The translations under genes and the position numbers were made by a program. This document shows, one piece after another, positions 55,459 through 63,265 of a stretch of DNA of 64,000 nt. The DNA lies in contig NZ_JAGGPU010000002.1 of NCBI RefSeq assembly GCF_018613605.1, forward strand, positions 62,001 through 126,000, in the 5' to 3' direction. The stretch is from Pedobacter sp. ISL-64. GTDB lineage: Bacteria > Bacteroidota > Bacteroidia > Sphingobacteriales > Sphingobacteriaceae. Positions within the stretch are counted from its first letter, which is position 1. Each line of letters begins with the position of its first letter. Under the pieces are notes generated by a model that was not told the origin of the DNA, did not search any database, and saw only the letters and a program-made list of their open reading frames with translations.

Positions 55459-55600
55459 TTATTTGTATTTACTAAGTGGCGTAACTCGGCTAAAGTTGGT
55501 TACCTGCCAAGTAGCTAAGATACCGTAAAGAGCAAGAATAATTGCACCTATTATCCAAACCAACACAGCTTATCTTCTTTAATGCAAAGCCAGATAAAAT
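55459..55600 (-). pseudogene. Truncated copy of the YnfA-family gene
   Basis: In two frames the minus strand reads 'IWLCIKEDKLCWFG' and then 'IIGAIILALYGILATWQVTN', matching 'IWLWLKEDKPFWYG' and 'ILGGIILALYGIVATWQTAN' of the intact gene 30 bp away. The copy lacks the beginning, carries one frameshift and ends early ('RVTPLSKYK'). It is a diverged duplicate or a remnant of a second, related element. Confidence 0.65.
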
Positions 55601-55629
55601 TGCTTAAAATATCATGATTTCTTTTTGAT

Positions 55630-55959
55630 TTAATTACGAGGTGCATAGATAATAATACAGGCACCTATTAAAGCAATTGAAGCGCCAATTATATCATATC
55701 TATCAGGTTTGAATCCATCTACTTTCCAGGCCCATATTAAAGCCAACACAATAAAGACACCACCGTAAGTTGCATATACCCTACCGAAATTAGCGGTTTG
55801 CCAAGTAGCCACAATACCATAAAGAGCTAGAATTATTCCTCCCAATATGCCGTACCAAAATGGTTTATCTTCTTTTAACCATAGCCATATCAAATAACCA
55901 CCTCCAATTTCAAAGATTCCAGCAATAATAAAAAACAATAGCGACCTTACAACTTCCAT
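55630..55959 (-). CDS. YnfA-family small membrane protein
   Basis: A 109-aa inner-membrane protein with four transmembrane helices and the YnfA/UPF0060 pattern: 'FFIIAGIFEIGGGYLIWLWL', 'GGIILALYGIVATWQTANFG' and 'RVYATYGGVFIVLALIWAWK'. Members are related to small multidrug-resistance transporters, and some export toxic cations or dyes; the substrate here is unknown. It is complete and next to a truncated copy of itself. Confidence 0.88.
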   Translation of the reverse strand: MEVVRSLLFFIIAGIFEIGGGYLIWLWLKEDKPFWYGILGGIILALYGIVATWQTANFGRVYATYGGVFIVLALIWAWKVDGFKPDRYDIIGASIALIGACIIIYAPRN

Positions 55960-56054
55960 AACGCTAAAATAAGGATTTCAGGATTGATATTCGATAGTAG
56001 ATTTATTCATACGGAAGAACTTCTATGAAATCCTATCCATTATCACCTCATTTT

Positions 56055-56264
56055 TTAATTGCCCCCCGTTCCGAATTTAAACTGGGTTCTTCCCCACTTT
56101 TTGAGGCGCCATAAGGTTTTACTCTTTGCACTGAGCAGAAACGGATCAGCAACCTGCTGAGATAGGAATAATTCGAAGAAAACGATTAATAAAATTTCTC
56201 TACCGCAGACCCAAGTGCGGGGATCTCCCGCACTTGGGTTCAAAATCGCACGTACCACTTTCAT
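56055..56264 (-). other. Doubtful open frame within a hairpin-containing stretch
   Basis: A 69-codon frame (MKVVRAILNPSAGDPRTWVC...) between the YnfA gene and the HxlR gene. Its N-terminal part is encoded by the strong hairpin at 56209-56239, which is unusual for a protein gene. The text looks like the product of a repeated intergenic element rather than a conserved protein, so it is listed as a possible element remnant. Confidence 0.3.
56209..56239. terminator. Strong 13-bp hairpin downstream of HxlR gene
   Basis: ACCCAAGTGCGGG (56209-56221) and CCCGCACTTGGGT (56227-56239) are perfect complements around GATCT. It lies 39 bp past the stop of the minus-strand HxlR gene and could terminate it. 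An origin as the end of a mobile or repeated element is also possible. Confidence 0.55.
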
Positions 56265-56277
56265 GGCATCCGGCTCC

Positions 56278-56739
56278 TCAACTATTTGGGGCTTGGTGCG
56301 GTAAAATGACTAAAGCATCAAATCTCCTTTTTAGCTCTTTCGTCTTTGTTTTTATAAATTTTTCTCTGTCCTTTTTCGCTTCTTTTAAAAGTGCTCGTAT
56401 TTCAGTAGAAACAGAAAGATGCTTATCTGACCAAAATTGTATTTCAAGTAGAACAGGAAGTAAGTCAATTCCCTTCCCGGTTAGCACATACAAAACCTTT
56501 GCTTTACTGTCCGGGTGCTCTAATCTTTTTATAACCCCATTTTCTTCCATTACCAGTAGCCTGGAAGCTAATATATTGGTCGCAATTTTTTCATCTGATT
56601 TTAAGAAATCACCATAGGTGTTTTTATCAGAAAATATCATATCCCTGATGATCAGTAAAGACCATTTATCCCCAAATATATCCAACATACTGCTGATTGG
56701 GCAACCAGATCTGTTTGCTTTATTTTTCAAATTTTTCAA
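56278..56739 (-). CDS. HxlR-family transcriptional regulator 2
   Basis: A 153-aa winged-helix regulator with 'SGCPISSMLDIFGDKWSLLI', 'TYGDFLKSDEKIATNILASRLLVMEENGVI' and 'LTGKGIDLLPVLLEI' as HxlR hallmarks. The single Cys in 'SGCPI' is in the position used by related proteins to sense quinones or oxidants. It is divergent from an alkene reductase operon, and the palindrome CTTGcaaaacaCAAG between them is a likely operator. The C-terminus is longer and more basic than in most members. Confidence 0.87.
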   Translation of the reverse strand: MKNLKNKANRSGCPISSMLDIFGDKWSLLIIRDMIFSDKNTYGDFLKSDEKIATNILASRLLVMEENGVIKRLEHPDSKAKVLYVLTGKGIDLLPVLLEIQFWSDKHLSVSTEIRALLKEAKKDREKFIKTKTKELKRRFDALVILPHQAPNS

Positions 56740-56756
56740 AATTAATTAAAAATCAC

Positions 56757-56786
56757 TTGCAAATCAAAAGTAATTATCTACATTTG
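56757..56786 (+). promoter_or_regulatory. Promoter of the alkene reductase operon
   Basis: TTG at 56757-56759 and TACATTTG at 56779-56786 are separated by 19 bp, fitting the Bacteroidetes -33/-7 consensus (TTTG-N19-TAnnTTTG). It lies 47 bp before the ATG at 56833. Confidence 0.7.
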
Positions 56787-56806
56787 TACTTGCAAAACAC
56801 AAGCAA
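56787..56806. promoter_or_regulatory. HxlR operator candidate
   Basis: CTTG (56789-56792) and CAAG (56800-56803) form a palindrome within ACTTGCAAAACACAAGC. A second CACTTGCAAA lies at 56754-56763 on the -33 element. Repressor binding here would block the promoter at 56757-56786. Confidence 0.5.
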
Positions 56807-56832
56807 ATTTAAATAGAAAATTTTAAAATACA

Positions 56833-57927
56833 ATGGATACCAATTCACTTTTCGATAATTACAACCTGAATGGTCTACAATTAAACAATAAAATGGTAAT
56901 GGCGCCCATGACCAGAAGTCGCTCCAACAATCCCGAAAATGTAGCGACAGCACTTACTGCCGAATATTATGTACAAAGAGCCACCTCAGGTTTAATCATA
57001 ACAGAAGGTACCTTCGTAAGCAGCGAAGCAGTTGGGGTGGTGAACGTTCCGGGTATTTATAGCAAAGCCCAAATTGAAGGCTGGAAATTGACAACTACCG
57101 CGGTGCACGAAAAAGATGGAAAAATCTTCGCACAGCTTTGGCATACGGGCGCCAATTCGCATCCGGATTTACATGGAGGAGATTTGCCTTTAGCACCATC
57201 AGCAATTAATCCCAATGTTAAAGTTTTTACAGCCGAAGGTTTTAAGGACAGTGTTATGCCAAAAGAAATGAGTTTGGAAGACATTAAACAAACCATTGCC
57301 GATTTTAAGCAAGGGGCAATCAATGCATTCGAGGCAAATTTTGATGGCATAGAACTACATGCCGCCAATGGCTATCTGTTCCAGCAATTTTTCTCGAAAA
57401 ACTCAAACACACGTACTGATAGTTATGGCGGGTCAGTAGAAAACCGTTCGAGGTTTCTGTTCAAAGTTTTGGAAGAATTAAAACAGGTAGTTGATCTAGC
57501 GAGAGTGGGCATCCGTTTCAATCCTTCTTTACATGGAATGATGGGGATTAATGTAGATGATGAAACAATCGAATTATACGATTACATCACAAATAGATTA
57601 AACGCTTACGGTTTAGCCTACATCCACTTGTTAGAACCATTTACCGATGTTTCAGCAAACCAAAACGCAATTCCACAAGTTGCCAAACACTTCCGTAAAA
57701 TCTATAACGGAACCATCATCATCAACAACGGCTTCAACAAAGAAAAGGCAACAAAAATCATTAATGACGGCGATGCCGATCTGGTCTCTTTTGGCGTGCC
57801 ATTTTTGGCCAATCCAGATTTGGTAGAACGTTACAAAACCGATGTGCCGCTCAACACACCTGATCAGGCAACATTTTACACACCTGGGGAAAAAGGGTAC
57901 ACCGATTATCCAATATTTAATCACTAA
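56833..57927 (+). CDS. Old yellow enzyme-type alkene reductase
   Basis: A 364-aa FMN-dependent reductase that reduces activated C=C bonds of enals, enones, nitroalkenes or maleimides with NAD(P)H. Family blocks are 'NKMVMAPMTRSRS', 'AQLWHTGANSHP', 'ELHAANGYLFQQFF' with the His-x-x-Asn-type substrate pair, and 'TDSYGGSVENRSRF'. It heads an operon with an SDR, a hydrolase and a quinone oxidoreductase, controlled by the divergent HxlR protein. Related OYE/HxlR pairs respond to electrophiles. Confidence 0.9.
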   Translation: MDTNSLFDNYNLNGLQLNNKMVMAPMTRSRSNNPENVATALTAEYYVQRATSGLIITEGTFVSSEAVGVVNVPGIYSKAQIEGWKLTTTAVHEKDGKIFAQLWHTGANSHPDLHGGDLPLAPSAINPNVKVFTAEGFKDSVMPKEMSLEDIKQTIADFKQGAINAFEANFDGIELHAANGYLFQQFFSKNSNTRTDSYGGSVENRSRFLFKVLEELKQVVDLARVGIRFNPSLHGMMGINVDDETIELYDYITNRLNAYGLAYIHLLEPFTDVSANQNAIPQVAKHFRKIYNGTIIINNGFNKEKATKIINDGDADLVSFGVPFLANPDLVERYKTDVPLNTPDQATFYTPGEKGYTDYPIFNH

Positions 57928-58045
57928 AATGATTTGGCAACCAGGTGGGCTCTATACCGTTTTTGTCATCTAAAGCGAAGGGAAGGATGCCGCTTCAATC
58001 TCTGTCCTAACTACAAACAATACAAATAAATTTAAAAATAATAAA

Positions 58046-58774
58046 ATGAATACATCAGGAAATACCATTTTTATCTCTGGCGGAAGTGCCGGAATAGGCT
58101 TGGCCATCGCTAAAAAATTAAGTGCTGCCGGCAACAATATCATTATCAACGGAAGAAATGAAGAACGTCTTCAAACCGCTTTGAAAGAATTGGAAAATAC
58201 AATCGCCATCCAAGGTGATTTATCAGACAAAACAGATCGTATGCGCATTACCAAAGAATTAAATGAAAAATATCCGGAAGTCAATATCATTGTCAATAAT
58301 GCGGGTATTGCATTTCTAAATGATTTAGTCGACCCTACTTTAAATTCATCAGAAATTGCCGCAAAAGAAATGAATACCAACTACGTTGCGGTGATTGATT
58401 TTACAGAATTAATGTTGCCTCAATTATTAAAGCAGGAAAGTGCAGCCATAATTAATATTACTTCAATTGCAGCCTTCAGGGGAAATCCATATGGTCCAAC
58501 CTATGCTGCCAGTAAAGCCGCACTGCACAATTATACCGAAGGTTTGAGGGATAAGTTGGCAGAAAATGAAAACGTAAAAGTTTTTGAAGTTTTCCCACCA
58601 TTGGTAAATACCCAGTTTTCAGCTGCAATCGGCGGTGCAAATGGAATCCCTCCAGCAGAAGTTGCTGATGAATTATTTATAGCAATAGAAAAAAGTCAGT
58701 TCGAAGTACCAGTTGGGGAAACTAAAAAATACCATTCAGCTATCCAGGAAGCATTTATTAAAATTAATAACTAA
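58046..58774 (+). CDS. SDR-family oxidoreductase (DltE-like)
   Basis: A 242-aa short-chain dehydrogenase. NAD(P)-binding GGSAGIG lies at residues 12-18, 'IIVNNAGIAFL' follows near 85-95, and the catalytic Ser-Tyr-Lys are in 'INITSIAAF' and 'TYAASKAAL'. The C-terminus ('VNTQFSAAIGG') resembles DltE-like enzymes annotated in Bacteroidetes. The substrate is unknown; in context it likely reduces a reactive carbonyl. It is 118 bp after the alkene reductase gene. Confidence 0.87.
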   Translation: MNTSGNTIFISGGSAGIGLAIAKKLSAAGNNIIINGRNEERLQTALKELENTIAIQGDLSDKTDRMRITKELNEKYPEVNIIVNNAGIAFLNDLVDPTLNSSEIAAKEMNTNYVAVIDFTELMLPQLLKQESAAIINITSIAAFRGNPYGPTYAASKAALHNYTEGLRDKLAENENVKVFEVFPPLVNTQFSAAIGGANGIPPAEVADELFIAIEKSQFEVPVGETKKYHSAIQEAFIKINN

Positions 58775-58784
58775 AAAAATAAAA

Positions 58785-59624
58785 ATGGAAACACAATTCA
58801 CAACAACAGCAAAAACCGAGTATGCATTAATTGATAATCAAAAAATTGCATATCGAAAATTTGGAGCGGGCGCACCAATCATAATCGCTAACCGCTTTAG
58901 AGGAACATTAGATACATGGGATCCTTTGTTTTTGGATTTATTAGCCAAAAATTATACCGTTATTACATTTGATTACCCTGGAATTGGTTATTCGGAAGGT
59001 ACATTACCAACAGATATTAAAGTAGTGGCGAGCCAGATTTCAAAATTAGCTGATTACCTCAAAATTGATAAATACAACGTTATGGGTTGGTCTTATGGTG
59101 GTTTGGTAGCACAATACGCTACTTTTTTAAACCTAGATAGAGTACTCAAAACTGTAGTAATCGGTAGCAATCCTATGGGTAAAAATGCAGTTGAAATAGA
59201 ACAGGCTTTTATGGAAAGAGCCTTGAAACCAGTAAATGATTTTGAAGATGCAGTTGTAATATTCTATGAACCAAAATCTAAAGAAAGTATTGCAGCAGCA
59301 GAGGCATCCGCTAAAAGAATCTATGCCCATGCCGATGTGTCTAAAATCCCTTCAACTCAAGAAATATTCGATAGATATTTTGCAGTTGTTCCACAATTAA
59401 ACGCGGATGCAGATCATTTCCGGGAAGCTTATGCTACATTAAAAACACCTGTTTTAGTAATTTCTGCCGATCACGATATTTCTTTTGCTGTTGAAAATTG
59501 GTTCCCGCTATTGAAAAATGCCCCAACAGTTCAGCACATCATTTTGCCTAATTCGGGTCATGGGATGCAATTTCAATACCCTGAACTATCTACACAGTAC
59601 ATCAATACATTTCTTAAAAATTAA
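58785..59624 (+). CDS. Alpha/beta hydrolase
   Basis: A 279-aa alpha/beta-fold hydrolase. The nucleophile Ser is S103 in 'GWSYGG', and the catalytic His is probably in 'SGHGMQ' near residue 260, with an Asp in 'VISADHDI'. The oxyanion region 'NRFRGTLDTWDP' is unusual for the family's HG-type loop. The start at 58785 was chosen because it lies ten bases after the SDR stop; the open frame continues upstream into that gene. Its substrate is unknown. Confidence 0.86.
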   Translation: METQFTTTAKTEYALIDNQKIAYRKFGAGAPIIIANRFRGTLDTWDPLFLDLLAKNYTVITFDYPGIGYSEGTLPTDIKVVASQISKLADYLKIDKYNVMGWSYGGLVAQYATFLNLDRVLKTVVIGSNPMGKNAVEIEQAFMERALKPVNDFEDAVVIFYEPKSKESIAAAEASAKRIYAHADVSKIPSTQEIFDRYFAVVPQLNADADHFREAYATLKTPVLVISADHDISFAVENWFPLLKNAPTVQHIILPNSGHGMQFQYPELSTQYINTFLKN

Positions 59625-59650
59625 TTAGCCTAAATAAAAGCTTAAGTAAA

Positions 59651-60634
59651 ATGAAAGCCATAAGATTCCACGAAATTGGAGGGCCAGAAGTTCTCCAATT
59701 TGAAGAAGTTTCAACACCACAAGCACAGGCAGGCGAAGTGTTGATCAAAGTAGAAGCTGCGGGTGTAAACTTCGCTGATATTACACGGAGAAGAGGAGGT
59801 TATTATCCTGAACAAACTGATGGTCCTTATACCATCGGTGCAGAAGTGGTTGGTACCATAACAGAACTGGGAGAAGGAGTTACCACCTTTGAAATTGGCG
59901 CTTTGGTGATTGCCACGCCGCCAACAGGAGGTTATGCCCAATATGTGGCTGTACCGACGTTTTTGGTTGTTCCTGTTCCTCCCGGAATTAGCGCCGTGCA
60001 AGCTACAACATTGATGGCACAAGGTTTAACCGCTGCGTTATCCATTAAACATACCGCCAAAATGCAACCCGGTGAAAGTATTTTGATAGAAGGTGCTGCC
60101 GGTGGTGTAGGTTCGTTTGCGGTGCAGTTGGCTAAATTGTATGGTGCAGGAAAAATAATAGCTGCGGCAAGTTCAGCAGAAAAACGCAAAATTGCAGAAG
60201 ATTTGGGTGCCGATGCTTCGGTAGATTATACCGATCCTAACTGGGTGGAGCAGGTAAAAGAAATGACTGATGGCAAAGGTGTGGATGTGGTGATCGAAAT
60301 GGCGGGCGGCGAAACAACCCAGCAAGCTTTAGATACAATGGCAGCCTTTGGTCGTATGGTTTATTTAGGTCAGTCGAGCGGTGAAATTCCATTGATCGAC
60401 CCTTGGAAGCTGACCGTTCCTACCCGTTCGGTTACTGGCTTTAGCATCTTTGCCTACCTTGCCTTCCCAGAAATGATCCAAAGCACGCTTGTAGAAATTA
60501 TTGGATTTGTATTGAGCGGAAAATTGGATTTACAAATAGGTGCAGTACTGCCTTTGTCAGCAGCCGAAGAAGCACATCGATTAGTGGAAGGGAGAAAATC
60601 TACCGGAAAAGTAGTTTTAGAGCCATGGTCTTAA
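59651..60634 (+). CDS. Quinone oxidoreductase, zinc-free MDR family
   Basis: A 327-aa NADPH-dependent quinone/enone reductase of the QOR type. The N-terminal 'KAIRFHEIGGPEVLQFEEV' and the coenzyme loop 'GAAGGVGSFAVQLAKLYGAG' (about 150-169) are typical; the zinc-ligand cysteines of alcohol dehydrogenases are absent. It reduces quinones or alpha,beta-unsaturated ketones, complementing the alkene reductase upstream. It is the last gene of this operon before an AraC regulator. Confidence 0.9.
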   Translation: MKAIRFHEIGGPEVLQFEEVSTPQAQAGEVLIKVEAAGVNFADITRRRGGYYPEQTDGPYTIGAEVVGTITELGEGVTTFEIGALVIATPPTGGYAQYVAVPTFLVVPVPPGISAVQATTLMAQGLTAALSIKHTAKMQPGESILIEGAAGGVGSFAVQLAKLYGAGKIIAAASSAEKRKIAEDLGADASVDYTDPNWVEQVKEMTDGKGVDVVIEMAGGETTQQALDTMAAFGRMVYLGQSSGEIPLIDPWKLTVPTRSVTGFSIFAYLAFPEMIQSTLVEIIGFVLSGKLDLQIGAVLPLSAAEEAHRLVEGRKSTGKVVLEPWS

Positions 60635-60805
60635 CAGGAAAATTAAACTGTTTAACAATAGTCAAAATTAATCGGCCAGGTGTTAAAAAGGTAAAAGAGA
60701 AACCTTAACAGCTACTTGATTGCTAGCATTTGGCTAATTAATTATCATTAAAAAGGGGAAGCGAATAGTTTTCTCTTCACAGCTGTTGAGTCCAAAATGA
60801 TGTTG

Positions 60806-60838
60806 TTTTGTGTTAGAGATTCTTCCTTTTGTGTTAAA
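60806..60838 (+). promoter_or_regulatory. Pair of 12-bp repeats, 21-bp period, upstream of AraC gene
   Basis: TTTTGTGTTAGA (60806-60817) and TTTTGTGTTAAA (60827-60838) start 21 bp apart in the 308-bp gap before the AraC gene at 60943. A matching pair precedes the DUF1569 operon. Direct repeats at this period are the usual binding pattern of AraC-type proteins, so autoregulation is likely. Confidence 0.6.
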
Positions 60839-60942
60839 TCATTAAATAACAGTAGAATAAATTTGTCTTCGGATAATGGTATATTTAATAGGACTAATTT
60901 ATCCCATCTGTCTACTGAATATAGAAAATAAAAAATCATCAG

Positions 60943-61830
60943 ATGCAACACTTCAAATCCCTTAGTGAGATGGCACGTTCGAATGGAATGGCCCCACCAG
61001 AACATCCATTATTAGCCTTGATCAGAATCCAGGAAAACCTGGTGATCAATCAGCCTGAATTTACCAGCGATTGCTATATGATTGGGCTGAAGAAGGTGAA
61101 AGCTGGCTTTATGATCTATGGTAGAACAAAATTGGACCATGAAACAGGGTCAATGGTTTTTATTAAACCAAGACAGGTTGTTGAAATGAAAAATCTTGAA
61201 TTTGAAGAAGATGGTTATATCTTATTTTTTCATGAGGACTTTTTAAACGGGCATAGCCTGAACCAGGAGATTCAGAAGTATTCATTTTTTGACTATGAAA
61301 CCAACGAAGCACTTCACCTGGCGCCAAAGGAAGAAAAGGTAATCTGGAATCTTTTTAATACGATAGAACTGGAATATAACAACAACGAAGACGAATTCAG
61401 TCGGGAAATCATTATGGCGAACATCAATTCCATCTTGAAGTATGCAGAAAGATTTTATAAAAGACAATTTATCAACCGCAAGCCGCTCTCTGGCAAAACG
61501 GTTACGGAATTTAACAAAGTATTGGCTCAATATATCGAAGATGGATCTATTTTGCAAGGCTTGCCGAGTGTAGCCTACCTCGCAGAGCGCCTGAATATTT
61601 CCCGTAGATACCTGACTGACCTCCTGAAAATAGAAACTGGAAAAACCACGCAGGACCTCATTCATCTCGCCCTGATCAATGAAGCCAAAAATCGATTGAG
61701 AACCAATGATAGCACCGTATCTGAGATTGCCTACGCTTTAGGTTTCGAGAATATGTCCTATTTCTCCAGGCTGTTTAAAAGGGAAACCGGCGTGTCTCCT
61801 TCATCATTTGTAACCAAGCATATCAATTAA
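60943..61830 (+). CDS. AraC-family transcriptional regulator
   Basis: A 295-aa regulator with an N-terminal cupin-like sensing region (about 1-185) and C-terminal AraC DNA-binding domain (about 195-290): 'LPSVAYLAERLNISRRYLTDLLKIETGKT' and 'VSEIAYALGFENMSYFSRLFKRETGVSPSSF' are the two helix-turn-helix units. It is placed between the detoxification operon and the DUF1569-SDR operon. Repeat pairs with 21-bp spacing before itself and before 62017 suggest it controls both. The ligand is unknown. Confidence 0.88.
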   Translation: MQHFKSLSEMARSNGMAPPEHPLLALIRIQENLVINQPEFTSDCYMIGLKKVKAGFMIYGRTKLDHETGSMVFIKPRQVVEMKNLEFEEDGYILFFHEDFLNGHSLNQEIQKYSFFDYETNEALHLAPKEEKVIWNLFNTIELEYNNNEDEFSREIIMANINSILKYAERFYKRQFINRKPLSGKTVTEFNKVLAQYIEDGSILQGLPSVAYLAERLNISRRYLTDLLKIETGKTTQDLIHLALINEAKNRLRTNDSTVSEIAYALGFENMSYFSRLFKRETGVSPSSFVTKHIN

Positions 61831-61935
61831 AAACAGGTATTCATCGCAAGCTTTAGAGGCTAAAAACCTTGACCCGCGATAATTACCCCCGCCGTTCTCA
61901 AATCAAAAGCCCCCCTTGCCCATCTAACTCCGTTT

Positions 61936-61968
61936 TTTTGTGTTAGACAATGCTACTTTCGTTCTAAT
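61936..61968 (+). promoter_or_regulatory. Second pair of AraC-type repeats, before the DUF1569 operon
   Basis: TTTTGTGTTAGA (61936-61947) repeats the upstream AraC-gene site exactly. TTTCGTTCTAAT (61957-61968), 21 bp later, matches nine of twelve bases. The site lies 49-81 bp before the ATG at 62017, well placed for activation. Confidence 0.55.
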
Positions 61969-62016
61969 CATCGCCTAATCAAGTGCTTAAATTTGCTTAA
62001 CAAAAACAATAATAAG

Positions 62017-62502
62017 ATGTCGCAAAAATCAGAAACAGAAAAAGTGGGAAGTAAGGAATTCTTTACCCCCAAAGCGCTATCGGTATATACCAAACGGATA
62101 AACCGTTTGACGCCACATTCGGAGCGCCAGTGGGGAACCATGGAAGCAGATCAGATGTTGCATCATCTAAACCTTGCATGCGGTAGTTCATTGGGTTATT
62201 TCAATCTGGCAGATGAAAGCACCTTCTTAACAAGAACTATTTTTAAATGGCTGTTGATAGATATTTTGCCACAGATGCCAAAAGGACTGAAAATGCCCGT
62301 TGGCTTTAAAATCCCCTTAAACCGGCATTTTGATTTCGAGCAGGAAAAAAATATCCTGTTAGAAATCATTGCGACAGCCACCAGTAGTAAAAGCACCTCA
62401 AGTTGGACGGCGCATGTCGGCTTCGGACACTTAAGTAATAGCCAATGGGCTAAATTATTGTCAAAACATATCGATTATCACCTCAAACAATTTGGTGTTT
62501 AG
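62017..62502 (+). CDS. DUF1569 (DinB-like) protein, cytoplasmic copy
   Basis: A 161-aa protein of the DUF1569 family, a branch of the DinB/YfiT-like four-helix metal-binding fold. Candidate metal ligands are the His residues in 'QMLHHLNLACG' and 'HIDYHLKQFG'. The family's enzymatic role is unknown; relatives include thiol-dependent transferases. The ATG at 62017 is preferred to an in-frame TTG 24 bases upstream. It is the first gene of an operon with an exported paralogue and an SDR. Confidence 0.8.
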   Translation: MSQKSETEKVGSKEFFTPKALSVYTKRINRLTPHSERQWGTMEADQMLHHLNLACGSSLGYFNLADESTFLTRTIFKWLLIDILPQMPKGLKMPVGFKIPLNRHFDFEQEKNILLEIIATATSSKSTSSWTAHVGFGHLSNSQWAKLLSKHIDYHLKQFGV

Positions 62503-62552
62503 TCCAGACATAAGCTAAAAAACTAAGTTTAAACGCCATCTAAATAAAAAAA

Positions 62553-63236
62553 ATGAATAAGCTAATCTTAACACTGGCCATAGTACTGTTTACTGTAATA
62601 GGCGCTAGCGCACAAGCCAGAAAAGAAAAAACAACCGAAATAAATAACAAGGACAATCCATCAATTGAAGCTAAGAATGTAAAAGCAAAACTCGATAGGA
62701 AAGTAATCAACAGGCATTTACTGCACAGTGTTTTTCCGATACTTTTTGCCACTATTAAGCAACCTTTTGTGAAAGGGATCAGGGGGAAGGATTTTTTTAC
62801 CGACGAGAAATTGCAGACTTACATCACCAGAATAAATGGCCTTACGTCACAATCAGGGCGGGTATGGGGCACGATGACACCAGCGCAAATGTTGCATCAT
62901 TTAAACTTGGCTACCGGAACCGCCCTGGATTATTTTGACCTACCGGATGAAAGCTTTTGGATGTCGAGAACCACATTTAAGTTTATATTGGTAGATGTAC
63001 TTTCCAAACAACCCAAAGGATTGCGGATACCCCTAACTTTTAAAATCCCGCCTGAAGAGCATTTTGATTTCGAAAAGGAAAAAAAACTATTGATTGAAAT
63101 CATCAGCAGGGCAAGCAAAAGCAAGAATACAGCAGCTTGGGGCCCACATCCATTATTCGGTAAAATGACAGATAAAGAATGGGGAAGGCTGCTCACCATG
63201 CATATCGACTATCACTTGAAACAATTTGGACAATAA
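62553..63236 (+). CDS. DUF1569 (DinB-like) protein, exported copy
   Basis: A 227-aa paralogue of the preceding protein carrying a signal peptide (...IGASAQ, about residue 21) and a charged spacer, so one copy acts in the cytoplasm and one in the periplasm. Conserved blocks are 'RVWGTMTPAQMLHHLNLATG', 'DYFDLPDESFWMSRT' and 'TMHIDYHLKQFG', aligned with copy 1. Why the family should have an exported member is unclear. It is 50 bp after copy 1 and 29 bp before the SDR gene. Confidence 0.8.
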   Translation: MNKLILTLAIVLFTVIGASAQARKEKTTEINNKDNPSIEAKNVKAKLDRKVINRHLLHSVFPILFATIKQPFVKGIRGKDFFTDEKLQTYITRINGLTSQSGRVWGTMTPAQMLHHLNLATGTALDYFDLPDESFWMSRTTFKFILVDVLSKQPKGLRIPLTFKIPPEEHFDFEKEKKLLIEIISRASKSKNTAAWGPHPLFGKMTDKEWGRLLTMHIDYHLKQFGQ

Positions 63237-63265
63237 ACCATACTAGACAACAAAAAACAGAAATC

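Noticed and set aside
60748..61005. Minus-strand frame upstream of the AraC gene
   Set aside because: It overlaps the AraC start and the repeat-pair regulatory region; the product looks random.
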